Below, in pieces: positions 42,404 through 50,084 of a DNA stretch of 64,000 bases. The translations under genes and the position numbers were made by a program. Origin of the DNA: an uncultured Flavobacteriales bacterium (GTDB lineage: Bacteria; Bacteroidota; Bacteroidia; Flavobacteriales_D; Crocinitomicaceae); contig CAJAVU010000045.1 in NCBI GenBank assembly GCA_903945495.1, positions 1-64,000 of the forward strand. The letters run 5' to 3'. Every line of letters starts with the position of its first letter. The first letter of the stretch is position 1. The notes beneath the pieces are model-generated. The model did not search any database and was not told where the DNA came from. It saw nothing but the letters and a program-made list of their open reading frames with translations.

Positions 42404-44206
42404 ATGACAGAAAAGAAAATTACATTCGGTAAAATATTTTGGCCTAGTTTTTTGGCTGTATTTATTATGTCCATTATTGGTCTAATCATTTTTTCATTGA
42501 TCCTCGGTGGCTTAATTGGAAGCTTTGGTAAGTTTGGTCCAAAACCTTTGGCAATAAAAAACAATACCGTTTTACACATGACATTGTCAGGTGCTATTGG
42601 TGAAAAGTCTAGTTCAACATTTAATCCATCTTCTTTCCAAATGGATAAAAAGATTGGATTAAGTGACATTCTTTATGGATTGGAGCATGCCAAAACTGAT
42701 TCTAAAATCAAGGGTATCTTTTTGGAAATCGGTGATCTTAGTTGTGGATATGCTACTGCTAGAGAAATTCGCAATGCCATCAATGACTTTGAAGAAAGTG
42801 GAAAATTTGTTGTTGCTTACAACGGAGGTGAAGTAATCACGCAAAAAGAATATTACGTTTCTTCAGCTGCGAATGAAGTGTATGGTTTCCCATCTTCTAC
42901 AATGGAATTCATTGGACTTGGAGCTGAATTGTCGTTCTTCAAAGGAACATTGGATAAATTAGAGGTGGAAGTACAAGTGATTCGTGGATCGAACAATGAT
43001 TTCAAAAGTGCGGTTGAACCATTCTTCCGTGAAAACATGAGTGATTCAAGTCGTGTTCAAATTGAGCGCTACTTAACATCTATGTGGGAAGATATTCGTA
43101 CGGATATTTCAGCTGACAGAAAGGTTAAGATTGAAAAATTAAACACGATTGCCGACAGTGCATTCATTCGTAGAGCCGATGATGCTGTGAAATACAAATT
43201 AATGGATGGAACAAAATACCGTGATGAAATCATTTCATTAATGTCAGAAAAAGTTGGTCTAGAAGACGGTGACGAATTGGAGCTGCAAGAGTTTGAAAAA
43301 TATGCGAAAAAGAAATTTTACCACAATCAAGTTTTAGCGAAAAACGATAGCCCGAACATTGCAGTTATTTTAGCAGAAGGAGATGTTTCTGTAGATGGAG
43401 ATGGTTTAACATCGAAACAAATCTGTAAACTATTCCAAGAAGCTCGCAAAAACAAAACAATTAAAACGGTTGTCTTCCGTGTGAATAGTCCTGGAGGAAG
43501 TGCATTAGCAAGTGATGAAATTTGGAGAGAAGTTCAACTAACGAATGAAACGAAAAAAGTGATTGTTTCTATGGGCGATGTAGCTGCATCTGGCGGATAT
43601 TATATCTCAGCGCCAGCAACAACTATTTTTGCTGAGCCGTCGACAATCACCGGATCAATTGGTGTGTTTGGAATGATTCCGTACACAGGAAAAATGTTGC
43701 AAAACAAATTGGGAATGACCTTCGATCGTGCTGCAACAAATCAACATTCTGTGATGACAACAAATCGCAAATTGACACCTGAAGAATTTTTATTGGTTCA
43801 AGAGGAAGTAGATGCAATTTATGATCAGTTCTTGAGTAGAGTTGCTGAAGGACGTGGAATGACAAAAGTTCGCGTAAATGAAATTGCACGTGGACGTGTT
43901 TGGACAGGACGCGATGCGTTGAAAATTGGTTTAGTTGATAAGTTGGGAGGAATTTCTGACGCCATTGCATACGCGGCGAAAAAATCAAACATCAGTTCAC
44001 CTAAAGTGTTATATTATCCTTTGAAAAAAGAAGATCCTTGGGTAAGTTTATTAGAGGATTTGGAGGAACAACAAGAGAACGAAATGCGTGTAGCAATGCA
44101 ACATTCGATGCCACAAGAATTAGTTTATTATTACAACCAATTAAAAAGTATTGAATCTATGAGCGGTATGCAAATGCGTATGCCTTTCGAATTATTGATT
44201 CGATAA
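42404..44206 (+). CDS. sppA: Signal peptide peptidase SppA, 67-kDa type
   Basis: The 600-residue membrane-bound serine protease has one N-terminal membrane helix (about 12-40) and two tandem ClpP-like domains. The Lys general base is Lys148 in ITQKEYYVSSAA in the first half; the Ser nucleophile is Ser366 in NSPGGSALAS in the second half, as in E. coli SppA. It degrades signal peptides left in the membrane. It has a strong terminator and stands alone. Confidence 0.92.
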   Translation: MTEKKITFGKIFWPSFLAVFIMSIIGLIIFSLILGGLIGSFGKFGPKPLAIKNNTVLHMTLSGAIGEKSSSTFNPSSFQMDKKIGLSDILYGLEHAKTDSKIKGIFLEIGDLSCGYATAREIRNAINDFEESGKFVVAYNGGEVITQKEYYVSSAANEVYGFPSSTMEFIGLGAELSFFKGTLDKLEVEVQVIRGSNNDFKSAVEPFFRENMSDSSRVQIERYLTSMWEDIRTDISADRKVKIEKLNTIADSAFIRRADDAVKYKLMDGTKYRDEIISLMSEKVGLEDGDELELQEFEKYAKKKFYHNQVLAKNDSPNIAVILAEGDVSVDGDGLTSKQICKLFQEARKNKTIKTVVFRVNSPGGSALASDEIWREVQLTNETKKVIVSMGDVAASGGYYISAPATTIFAEPSTITGSIGVFGMIPYTGKMLQNKLGMTFDRAATNQHSVMTTNRKLTPEEFLLVQEEVDAIYDQFLSRVAEGRGMTKVRVNEIARGRVWTGRDALKIGLVDKLGGISDAIAYAAKKSNISSPKVLYYPLKKEDPWVSLLEDLEEQQENEMRVAMQHSMPQELVYYYNQLKSIESMSGMQMRMPFELLIR

Positions 44207-44226
44207 TCAATCATAAGCAAGAGAAA

Positions 44227-44258
44227 GGGGGATTGTTTAAACAATCCCCCTTTTTTTT
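44227..44258 (+). terminator. Strong intrinsic terminator of sppA
   Basis: GGGGGATTGTTT and AAACAATCCCCC form a perfect 12-bp stem with no clear loop bases, followed by eight T. The opposite strand lacks a T tract, so it acts in the plus direction only. Its T tract overlaps the stop of the convergent barrel gene. Confidence 0.92.
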
Positions 44259-44940
44259 ATCCTGTATTTTTTCGCTTGTATCGCTGCTTACCGTGTACCC
44301 ATTTGTAGCGCGATTTACTTTGCTTAAATGGCTTTTTCATTGGTTGCATTCTATAGACGATACCTGCTGTGTGCTGAATGTAATCAGCATCTGAATTATA
44401 AATATTACTTACTAAGGCCAACTTTCCGACTGTTTGCAGTTGCAATCCCCAACGTTTTGTTAACCAAAAGTTCATTCCAAGTCCTAAATTCACCGAAGGA
44501 TTCAATGGATTTGCGCGCACCGTTCGATACGTTACTCCCAAACCACCTGTTAGATACGGATCAAACCACTTTGCAGAAGTTGGCAAGAAACGATTGAAAC
44601 TGTATTTCACATGAAAATCTCCTGAAACAAAAATCCCTGAAACACCTGTTGTATCGTTGATCAACTTACTTGACGTGTAAGTATTGTATGCCGCCATTCC
44701 TTCCAAGCTCCATCCTTTTTTGATGTACTTATCGACAGACAAGCGCGTTGGGTACGGCAAATAATTCCATGAACCTTGGTAATCGAACAGGTTTCCAAAA
44801 GCATTTCCATCATCGTCTATCACGCTCCAACTAATGCCAAACATCCAACGATAGGGATTTTTCTTACGGTTGATCGACGAAGGTTGAGCCAAACTAATAT
44901 TTAACACCAACAACATGACAATCGTACCAACTAATTTCAT
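44257..44940 (-). CDS. Outer membrane beta-barrel protein with basic tail
   Basis: The 227-residue product has a signal peptide (to about 19), then alternating strands with aromatic girdle residues, such as WSLEGMAAYNTYTSS, GDFHVKYSFNRFLP and DPYLTGGLGVTYRTV, as in small OmpA-like eight-stranded barrels. After the last strand (AGIVYRM, about 197) comes a Lys/Arg-rich tail of about 30 residues. Barrels usually end in an aromatic residue, so this tail is unusual and probably periplasmic. Confidence 0.72.
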   Translation of the reverse strand: MKLVGTIVMLLVLNISLAQPSSINRKKNPYRWMFGISWSVIDDDGNAFGNLFDYQGSWNYLPYPTRLSVDKYIKKGWSLEGMAAYNTYTSSKLINDTTGVSGIFVSGDFHVKYSFNRFLPTSAKWFDPYLTGGLGVTYRTVRANPLNPSVNLGLGMNFWLTKRWGLQLQTVGKLALVSNIYNSDADYIQHTAGIVYRMQPMKKPFKQSKSRYKWVHGKQRYKRKNTG

Positions 44941-45023
44941 TCTTCTAACTTTTGATTATGCGGTAAAATTAAGGAAAAGATTGTTACATCACTCTTCTTT
45001 CAATTTTCCGGAAGTTTAAGCAC

Positions 45024-45057
45024 AAAAAAAGTCCTCCACATTTGTGAAGGACTTTTG
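45024..45057 (-). terminator. Intrinsic terminator of tig
   Basis: On the minus strand AAAAGTCCTTCACA and TGTGGAGGACTTTT form a long stem with one mismatch, ending in seven T. It lies 20 bases past the tig stop. Confidence 0.88.
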
Positions 45058-45076
45058 TATCGAATTTCACTTCTAA

Positions 45077-46429
45077 TTAGTTTGAAGCCAATGCAATGAA
45101 ATCATCGTATGAAATTTCTTTCTCATTCAATTTCACTGTGCTTTTGAAGTAGTTTGTCAATTTTTGCTCAGCTAACATGTCGTAAACACGTGTTGCTTCT
45201 TCACGGTTTTGTAAAACTTGCATTGCAGAAGCAGTCAATTCTTGATCTTCTGGTGCTGGAATACCGTATTGTGCGTAGTTGCTTACCAACAATCCTTTTG
45301 TGAACTCAATTACTTCAGCATTTTCCAAACGGATTTGGTTTGTTTTGAAAATGTTTCCTTGAATCAATTGCCATTTCAAGTTGTCAGCATAGCCGTTGTA
45401 TTCGTTTTCAATTTGTTCCATCGAGATATCTTTCTCGTTTGACAATTTGATCCATCTTTTCAAGAACTCGTTTGGTAAATCAACTTTCGTTTTGTTTACA
45501 AGGTCTTTGTAAATTTCACGTGTTAATAAACGATCTGAATCATTTGCGAACATTCCAGTTAAATCTGTTGCGATACGCTCTTTCAACTCTTTCTCAGTTG
45601 AAACAACTCCTGCTCCAAACAATTTATCAAACAAGTCTTGGTTTAAATCAGCCATTTCCATTTGTTTAATCTCTGTGATTGTCATTTGGAATTTATCAGA
45701 AATCGTTGCTAACGCGTCTTCAGCAATTCCTAACATTGCAGCTGTATCTTTCGGTCCTCTTGAAACTGTAGAAGGTTTAACAACAACTTTGTCACCTTTC
45801 ACTTTTCCAATTAGGTCTTTTTTCACTTTTTTATCTTCAACGAATTCCATAGAAATTGTTGATGAGTGCATGATCCCTCCTTCTAAGATTTCACCAGTAT
45901 CATTCAACTCAACAAATTGCGCCAAAATCATATCGCCTTCACCTACTTTATCTACAGAAATTAATTTTCCGTAACGACGACGTAAGTCTTCCACTTGTTT
46001 GTTCAACAATTCATCATCGATTTTCACTTTTACGTAATCGTATTTGCTTTTATTCGATAACGGAATTTCGAACGTTGGCGCCAAACCAATTTCGTATTCG
46101 AACGTGAATGTATCTGGTTGATCAAAACTTCCAGCCACTTCATTTCCTTCTTTTGGAATTGGGTTTCCTAAAATTTCGATTTTATTTTCTTCAATGAACT
46201 TGTACAAAGAATCATTTACGATTTTGTTCAATTCTTCAGCCAATACCGCTTTTCCATATTGTTTTTGGATCATTCCCATTGGAACATGTCCAGGACGGAA
46301 TCCAGGAATCTTCGCAGTTTTACGGTATTTCTCTAAGGTCGTTTTTACTTTATCTTGGTAATCAGCAGCTGCGATTTCCACTTTTAACACGGCATTCAAC
46401 GCATCAACATCTTGACGAATTACGTTCAT
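45077..46429 (-). CDS. tig: Trigger factor, ribosome-bound chaperone
   Basis: The 450-residue protein starts MNVIRQDVDALNAVLKVEIA and has the ribosome-binding signature GFRPGHVP in the N-terminal domain (about residue 44-52). The middle is PPIase-like, with weak FKBP features as usual in Bacteroidetes, and the helical C-terminal domain forms the cradle arms. It folds nascent chains at the exit tunnel. The frame extends upstream to 46492, but the terminator of the tRNA gene lies in that stretch, so the ATG at 46429 is chosen. Confidence 0.92.
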   Translation of the reverse strand: MNVIRQDVDALNAVLKVEIAAADYQDKVKTTLEKYRKTAKIPGFRPGHVPMGMIQKQYGKAVLAEELNKIVNDSLYKFIEENKIEILGNPIPKEGNEVAGSFDQPDTFTFEYEIGLAPTFEIPLSNKSKYDYVKVKIDDELLNKQVEDLRRRYGKLISVDKVGEGDMILAQFVELNDTGEILEGGIMHSSTISMEFVEDKKVKKDLIGKVKGDKVVVKPSTVSRGPKDTAAMLGIAEDALATISDKFQMTITEIKQMEMADLNQDLFDKLFGAGVVSTEKELKERIATDLTGMFANDSDRLLTREIYKDLVNKTKVDLPNEFLKRWIKLSNEKDISMEQIENEYNGYADNLKWQLIQGNIFKTNQIRLENAEVIEFTKGLLVSNYAQYGIPAPEDQELTASAMQVLQNREEATRVYDMLAEQKLTNYFKSTVKLNEKEISYDDFIALASN

Positions 46430-46459
46430 ATCTTCTTCTTTTTTATAAACTATTTTAAA

Positions 46460-46492
46460 CAAAAATGGCCTCGCTTGAAAAAACGAGACCAT
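46460..46492 (-). terminator. Intrinsic terminator of tRNA-Leu
   Basis: On the minus strand ATGGTCTCG and CGAGGCCAT pair with one mismatch around a 10-base loop, followed by T residues. It lies 6 bases past the tRNA 3' end and upstream of tig. Confidence 0.8.
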
Positions 46493-46498
46493 TTATAG

Positions 46499-46580
46499 TG
46501 CGGATGGAGGGACTCGAACCCGCATACCTCTCGGCACTAGATCCTAAGTCTAGCGTGTCTACCAATTTCACCACATCCGC
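46499..46580 (-). tRNA. tRNA-Leu (anticodon UAG)
   Basis: Read on the minus strand the gene starts GCGGATGTGGTGAAATTGGT and closes with CATCCGC plus discriminator A. The acceptor stem is a full 7 bp. The anticodon loop CTTAGGA is held by CTAGA/TCTAG and contains TAG. A long variable arm (GTGCCGAGAGGTATGC region) marks a class II tRNA, and GGTTCGAGTCC is the T arm. CCA is not encoded. It would read CUN Leu codons. Confidence 0.96.
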
Positions 46581-46592
46581 AAATTTATTTCA

Positions 46593-46613
46593 GCACTTCG
46601 ACAAGCTCAGTGC
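46593..46613. repeat. CACTTCGACAAGCTCAGTG element in the tRNA leader
   Basis: The 21-bp segment forms a small hairpin with 5-bp arms GCACT/AGTGC and lies between the tRNA promoter and the mature tRNA, so it would be in the 5' leader. From memory the core TCGACAAGCTC recurs between genes in many unrelated bacteria; that was not checked. Confidence 0.45.
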
Positions 46614-46662
46614 ATGCTCTCAGGTTTCGTTCAACCTCGCCCGCTTCTTTCGAATTGGAGTG

Positions 46663-46670
46663 CAAAGATA
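46663..46670 (-). promoter_or_regulatory. tRNA-Leu promoter -7 element
   Basis: TATCTTTG followed by CAC matches TAnnTTTGC about 83 bases upstream of the mature tRNA 5' end on the minus strand. Confidence 0.55.
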
Positions 46671-46779
46671 TTGTTTTATTTTAAACTGTGAAATAATGCG
46701 AAAAAAATATTTGGGTCGAAAAGCATTTTTTTGTGGAAAAGTCTTCGTTTCTTTTCTCCATTTCCTTTCAAATTCAAAT

Positions 46780-46787
46780 TACCTTTG
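46780..46787 (+). promoter_or_regulatory. Promoter -7 element of the flavin reductase-like gene
   Basis: TACCTTTG followed by C matches TAnnTTTGC, 18 bases upstream of the ATG at 46806; it lies inside a longer open frame and decides the start. Confidence 0.55.
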
Positions 46788-46805
46788 CAAAAAGTCTTTA
46801 AGAAC

Positions 46806-47702
46806 ATGTTGAGTATCGACCCAAAATCATTACCAATTCCAAAACTCCACCAGTATTTACTTGGAGCGATTGGTCCTCGTCCGATTGCATTTGCATCTAC
46901 GATTGACGCTGAAGGGAATCACAATTTAGCACCTTTCAGTTTTTTCAATGTATTCAGTGCGAATCCACCGATTTTGATTTTTTCTCCTGCGCGTTCAGGC
47001 AGATCAAACACAACGAAAGACACGTATAACAACGTTAAAATTGTTCCTGAAGTAGTCATCAATGTGGTGAATTATGACATTGTTCATCAAATGAGTTTAG
47101 CAAGTTCACCATATGCTCCAGGCACAAGTGAGTTTGTGAAAGCAGGCTTTACTCCTCTTGCTTCAGAGAAAATCAAACCAATGCGCGTTGCAGAATCACC
47201 TGTTCAGTTTGAATGTAAAGTGAATGAAGTAATTGAATTGGGAACTGAAGGAGGCGCTGGAAACTTGATTATTTGTGAAGTTGTTCAGATTCACATCAAC
47301 GAAGCGATTTTGGATGAAAACGGAATGATTGATCAGCACAAGATTGATTTGGTTTCACGAATGGGTGGAAACTGGTATTGCCGTGCTGATGAAAAATCGA
47401 TGTTTGAAATCGCGAAACCAATTACAACATGTGGAATCGGTTATGATCAACTTCCTGCCGACATTAAAAGCAGTAGCGTATTGACTGGTAACGACTTAGG
47501 TCAATTAGGCGGAATTGAAGAATTGCCAAATGAAACAGATGTAAATGAGTTTAAGCTCTTGGAATTAAGCGAAATCTTTGTATCTTTAGAAGACAATCCT
47601 GCTGAATTGGAATTGGCTTTACACCATAAGGCGAAAGAATTATTAGCAGAAAACAAACTGGAAGAAGCGTGGATGACACTTCTTTCTTTTAATAATGGAT
47701 AA
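46806..47702 (+). CDS. Flavin reductase-like FMN-binding protein
   Basis: The 298-residue protein has the flavin reductase split-barrel opening YLLGAIGPRPIAFASTIDAE, then NLAPFSFFNVFSANPPILIF and the Arg-rich turn SPARSGRSNTTKDTYNN for phosphate contact. The C-terminal 90 residues form a helical extension not found in the smallest family members. Such proteins bind FMN; the electron acceptor here is unknown. An in-frame upstream ATG at 46731 lies before the promoter and is rejected. Confidence 0.85.
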   Translation: MLSIDPKSLPIPKLHQYLLGAIGPRPIAFASTIDAEGNHNLAPFSFFNVFSANPPILIFSPARSGRSNTTKDTYNNVKIVPEVVINVVNYDIVHQMSLASSPYAPGTSEFVKAGFTPLASEKIKPMRVAESPVQFECKVNEVIELGTEGGAGNLIICEVVQIHINEAILDENGMIDQHKIDLVSRMGGNWYCRADEKSMFEIAKPITTCGIGYDQLPADIKSSSVLTGNDLGQLGGIEELPNETDVNEFKLLELSEIFVSLEDNPAELELALHHKAKELLAENKLEEAWMTLLSFNNG

Positions 47703-47736
47703 AACAAAAACAACAACAAAATAATAAAAAACCAAT

Positions 47737-48135
47737 ATGTTTAAATTAACCGGAACCGTTAAGGTATTGAACAATACAGTTCAAGTGTCAGAGAAATTTT
47801 CTAAAAGAGAATTCGTTGTAACAGATACATCAAGTATGTATCCTCAAGATATTATGTTCCAAGCAACACAAGATAAATGTTCAATGCTAGATGCAGTTCA
47901 AACTGGCGAGCAAGTTGAAGTATCGTTTAACTTACGTGGTCGTGAGTGGACAAGTCCGCAAGGTGAAGTGAAATACTTCAATACATTAGAAGCATGGAGA
48001 ATTGAGAAAGTTGGTGCTGCTGCTCCACAAGGAATGCCACAAGGCGGACCATCTGCAATGAACTTAGATCCAATGGCTGCTGCTCCATCAGCTGCGGTTA
48101 ACGTTGACAGTGAAGACGACGATTTACCTTTCTAA
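47737..48135 (+). CDS. DUF3127 family protein with SSB-like C-terminal tip
   Basis: The 132-residue protein has an OB-fold-like core (about 1-95) with FKLTGTVKVLNNTVQVSEKF, SKREFVVTD and FNTLEAWRIEK, the DUF3127 signature. A Gly/Ala/Pro/Gln-rich linker follows, and the chain ends DSEDDDLPF. The end matches the canonical acidic tip of single-stranded DNA-binding proteins (DDDIPF), which docks DNA repair and replication enzymes. I infer an SSB-related ssDNA-binding role. It lies 34 bases after the flavin reductase gene and is followed by a terminator. Confidence 0.85.
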   Translation: MFKLTGTVKVLNNTVQVSEKFSKREFVVTDTSSMYPQDIMFQATQDKCSMLDAVQTGEQVEVSFNLRGREWTSPQGEVKYFNTLEAWRIEKVGAAAPQGMPQGGPSAMNLDPMAAAPSAAVNVDSEDDDLPF

Positions 48136-48154
48136 TTCGAATGAAAAAATAATG

Positions 48155-48186
48155 AAAGAGCCGAGCAATAATGTTCGGCTTTTTTG
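48155..48186 (+). terminator. Intrinsic terminator of the DUF3127 gene
   Basis: AGCCGA and TCGGCT form a 6-bp stem, extended by a G-T pair, around a 10-base loop, followed by six T before the convergent ABC transporter gene. Confidence 0.85.
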
Positions 48187-48193
48187 TTGAGCC

Positions 48194-48874
48194 TTATTTC
48201 AATCCGAGTTGATCTATTTTGTTTCCAATAGAAACATCTTTCATCGCAGCTTCTAATTCATGAAATTGTTCCTTTTGAACTGCTTCTTCAAATTGACCAT
48301 TTTTCAACAAGTGAATTTCGTCACATGTATCTTTTAAGGTACTGAAGATATGAGATGAAATAAGCACCGTTTTGTTCAAAGCTTTTAATTTCAGGATGAT
48401 TTCAGTGATAATCATGTTGCTTTGAATATCAACACCATTGAAGGGCTCGTCGAAAATGAAATAAGTGTTTCCTTGTAAAAGAAGTCCTAAAATCGCCAAC
48501 TTCTTCTTCATTCCTGTTGAATAGGTCGAAGCATATTGACCCAGCGGTAAATCAAAAATGTTGCGCTCATCAAAATTCGTTTCCTCAACTGAACGTGCAT
48601 TGCATAACAATTGCAAGTATTCTCTTCCTGTAATTTTTGAGAAGAAAAATGGTTCTGTTAAGAGTAAACCAAGATAATCTTTTAAAGGAGTTTTGCTTGC
48701 AGTGATTGTTCCTTTGTAAGCTTCCATCTCTGCAATACAACGAAAGAGTGTTGTTTTTCCAGCACCGTTTTCACCAACAATTCCATAAACTTTTCCTTCT
48801 TCAAACCGTAACGTAATAGCTTTCAGAACTTCATTTGTTCCATAGCTTTTATTGAGTTGGTGGATTTCGATCAT
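48194..48874 (-). CDS. ABC transporter ATP-binding protein
   Basis: The 226-residue ATPase has Walker A GENGAGKTTLFR, signature YSTGMKKKLAILGLLLQGN (LSGGQ replaced by STGMK, as in the DrrA/ABC-2 drug or lipid-type exporters), and Walker B FIFDEPFNGVD with the H-loop HIFST. It pairs with the membrane protein whose stop overlaps its start by 4 bases. The substrate is unknown. Confidence 0.9.
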   Translation of the reverse strand: MIEIHQLNKSYGTNEVLKAITLRFEEGKVYGIVGENGAGKTTLFRCIAEMEAYKGTITASKTPLKDYLGLLLTEPFFFSKITGREYLQLLCNARSVEETNFDERNIFDLPLGQYASTYSTGMKKKLAILGLLLQGNTYFIFDEPFNGVDIQSNMIITEIILKLKALNKTVLISSHIFSTLKDTCDEIHLLKNGQFEEAVQKEQFHELEAAMKDVSIGNKIDQLGLK

Positions 48875-49782
48875 TTCAAATACGATTTTAAACGATTGGT
48901 CGCTTGATTATAGAAAAGTGGAATAAAAAGTAATAATAAGAATGGCGCAGGAATGCTTATACCTAAAAAGAAGACTTGTATTAGTTGAATTTCATTTGGA
49001 TACGCGGCATATTTCGCTAATACAACAGCAATCATAAAAACAAACGTTATTAAAACAAACAAAGCGATATAACCACCATTCATTGGATAGAAGCCCAAGA
49101 GTATTAGCACAAGTGGGGCGCTCAACAAACTAGCATTCATTAAGGCTGTTTTTACTTTAGAGAATAAAAACGTTGATGTCGAATGATGATGAATCCACAC
49201 ATAAAATTCCTCTTCTGGTTGCGTATAGAATCCCATACAAACAACAAAAAGCGCGAGAATTGAAAACATTCCAAGATTAAAATTGTCAACGTATAATCCA
49301 ATTCCCATTAGGATATAACACGCAATCAATAAAAGAAAAGCAGATCGAAAACCCACACTAAATTCAAACGGACGTTTTGAAAAGGGCGTTGGAAGCGTTT
49401 TCTGATGACTGATTTTTACATTTATCAGCGCTAATAGAATCGTTGTTAATCCCAGTGAAGCTAATGCAATCCATTTTTGATAAACGATGAATTCGATCAT
49501 GAATGGCAGTGCCATCAACGCATTCTCCAATAATCTAATTCGTCGAAATTTTCGTGAGGTAAAAACAGTTTTTAGAAAATCAATGCGTTTTTGATTTCCA
49601 AGATTAACTTGCAATAGCATATACAAGGCAACAAAAACATATGGCGCAAAGGAATATCGCTCAAATGATTGATGTACCACCGTCATCAAAGTCAACAAAA
49701 TCAACACATATGCAAACCAAGGTTCGAATCCAAGTTCTTTGAACCGTCTGTTGAGGAGCTTGAATTGCAGTTGGAAATACAC
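48871..49782 (-). CDS. ABC transporter permease-like membrane protein
   Basis: The 303-residue protein has about eight hydrophobic segments and a short N-terminal basic part (NRRFKELGFEPWFAY). It has no ATPase and overlaps the ATP-binding gene by 4 bases, so it is probably the membrane partner of an ABC-2-like exporter. The start is GTG at 49782; an in-frame stop 6 codons upstream rules out a longer form. The repeat-rich gap begins 7 bases upstream, so the original promoter and start may have been altered. Confidence 0.7.
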   Translation of the reverse strand: MYFQLQFKLLNRRFKELGFEPWFAYVLILLTLMTVVHQSFERYSFAPYVFVALYMLLQVNLGNQKRIDFLKTVFTSRKFRRIRLLENALMALPFMIEFIVYQKWIALASLGLTTILLALINVKISHQKTLPTPFSKRPFEFSVGFRSAFLLLIACYILMGIGLYVDNFNLGMFSILALFVVCMGFYTQPEEEFYVWIHHHSTSTFLFSKVKTALMNASLLSAPLVLILLGFYPMNGGYIALFVLITFVFMIAVVLAKYAAYPNEIQLIQVFFLGISIPAPFLLLLFIPLFYNQATNRLKSYLK

Positions 49783-49808
49783 TTTAGGATTCGTGATTTA
49801 TGATTTAT

Positions 49809-49840
49809 GATTTCCTGCCTGGCAGCAGACAGGGTGAATT
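49809..49840. repeat. GATTTCCTGCCTG dispersed element, copy 3
   Basis: GATTTCCTGCCTGGCAGCAG continuing to GGGTGAATT, with a partly symmetric CCTGCCTGGCAG centre. It follows TGATTTATGATTTATGATT words, as copy 2 does. Confidence 0.75.
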
Positions 49841-49955
49841 ATAGAAACGAAAGTATTAATTATTCATGAGCCATTTAATGAATGTGTGATAGATTAACGA
49901 AAATTGGGATGACTGGTGATTTGAATAATTCAATAATGGGATGATTTGATGAATA

Positions 49956-49985
49956 GCAAAATTTAAATAGTTAAAATTTTGTAAC
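49956..49985. repeat. AT-rich 30-bp dispersed repeat, copy 2
   Basis: GCAAAATTTAAATAGTTAAA and on to GTAAC; differs from the 3231-3260 copy at only a few positions and keeps its inverted-repeat character. Confidence 0.6.
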
Positions 49986-50036
49986 CAACCATAGGAACGG
50001 TAATTGCGCCTTTAAGGTTGAAGCTGGATAAATCAT

Positions 50037-50068
50037 GGAAATTCGCAAATTCGCAATATTACGAATGA
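50037..50068. repeat. AATTCGCA tandem array, 2 units, short copy
   Basis: GGAAATTCGCAAATTCGCAA followed by TATTACGAATGA matches the 3158-3205 array with two fewer 8-bp units and identical flanks. Confidence 0.85.
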
Positions 50069-50084
50069 GTTTTATCGCAGTTTT

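Larger units (their letters stand above)
49783..50084. other. Repeat-rich gap between the ABC transporter and GNAT genes
   Basis: No gene is visible. The 302-bp region holds TCGTGATTTATGATTTATGA (49791-49810), GATTTCCTGCCTG copy 3, the second 30-bp AT repeat, and the short AATTCGCA array. It therefore carries three of the repeat families that also occur elsewhere in this window. Confidence 0.6.

Noticed and set aside
46430-46492. Extended N-terminus of trigger factor
   Set aside because: The stretch contains the tRNA-Leu terminator, and the ATG at 46429 gives the standard family start.
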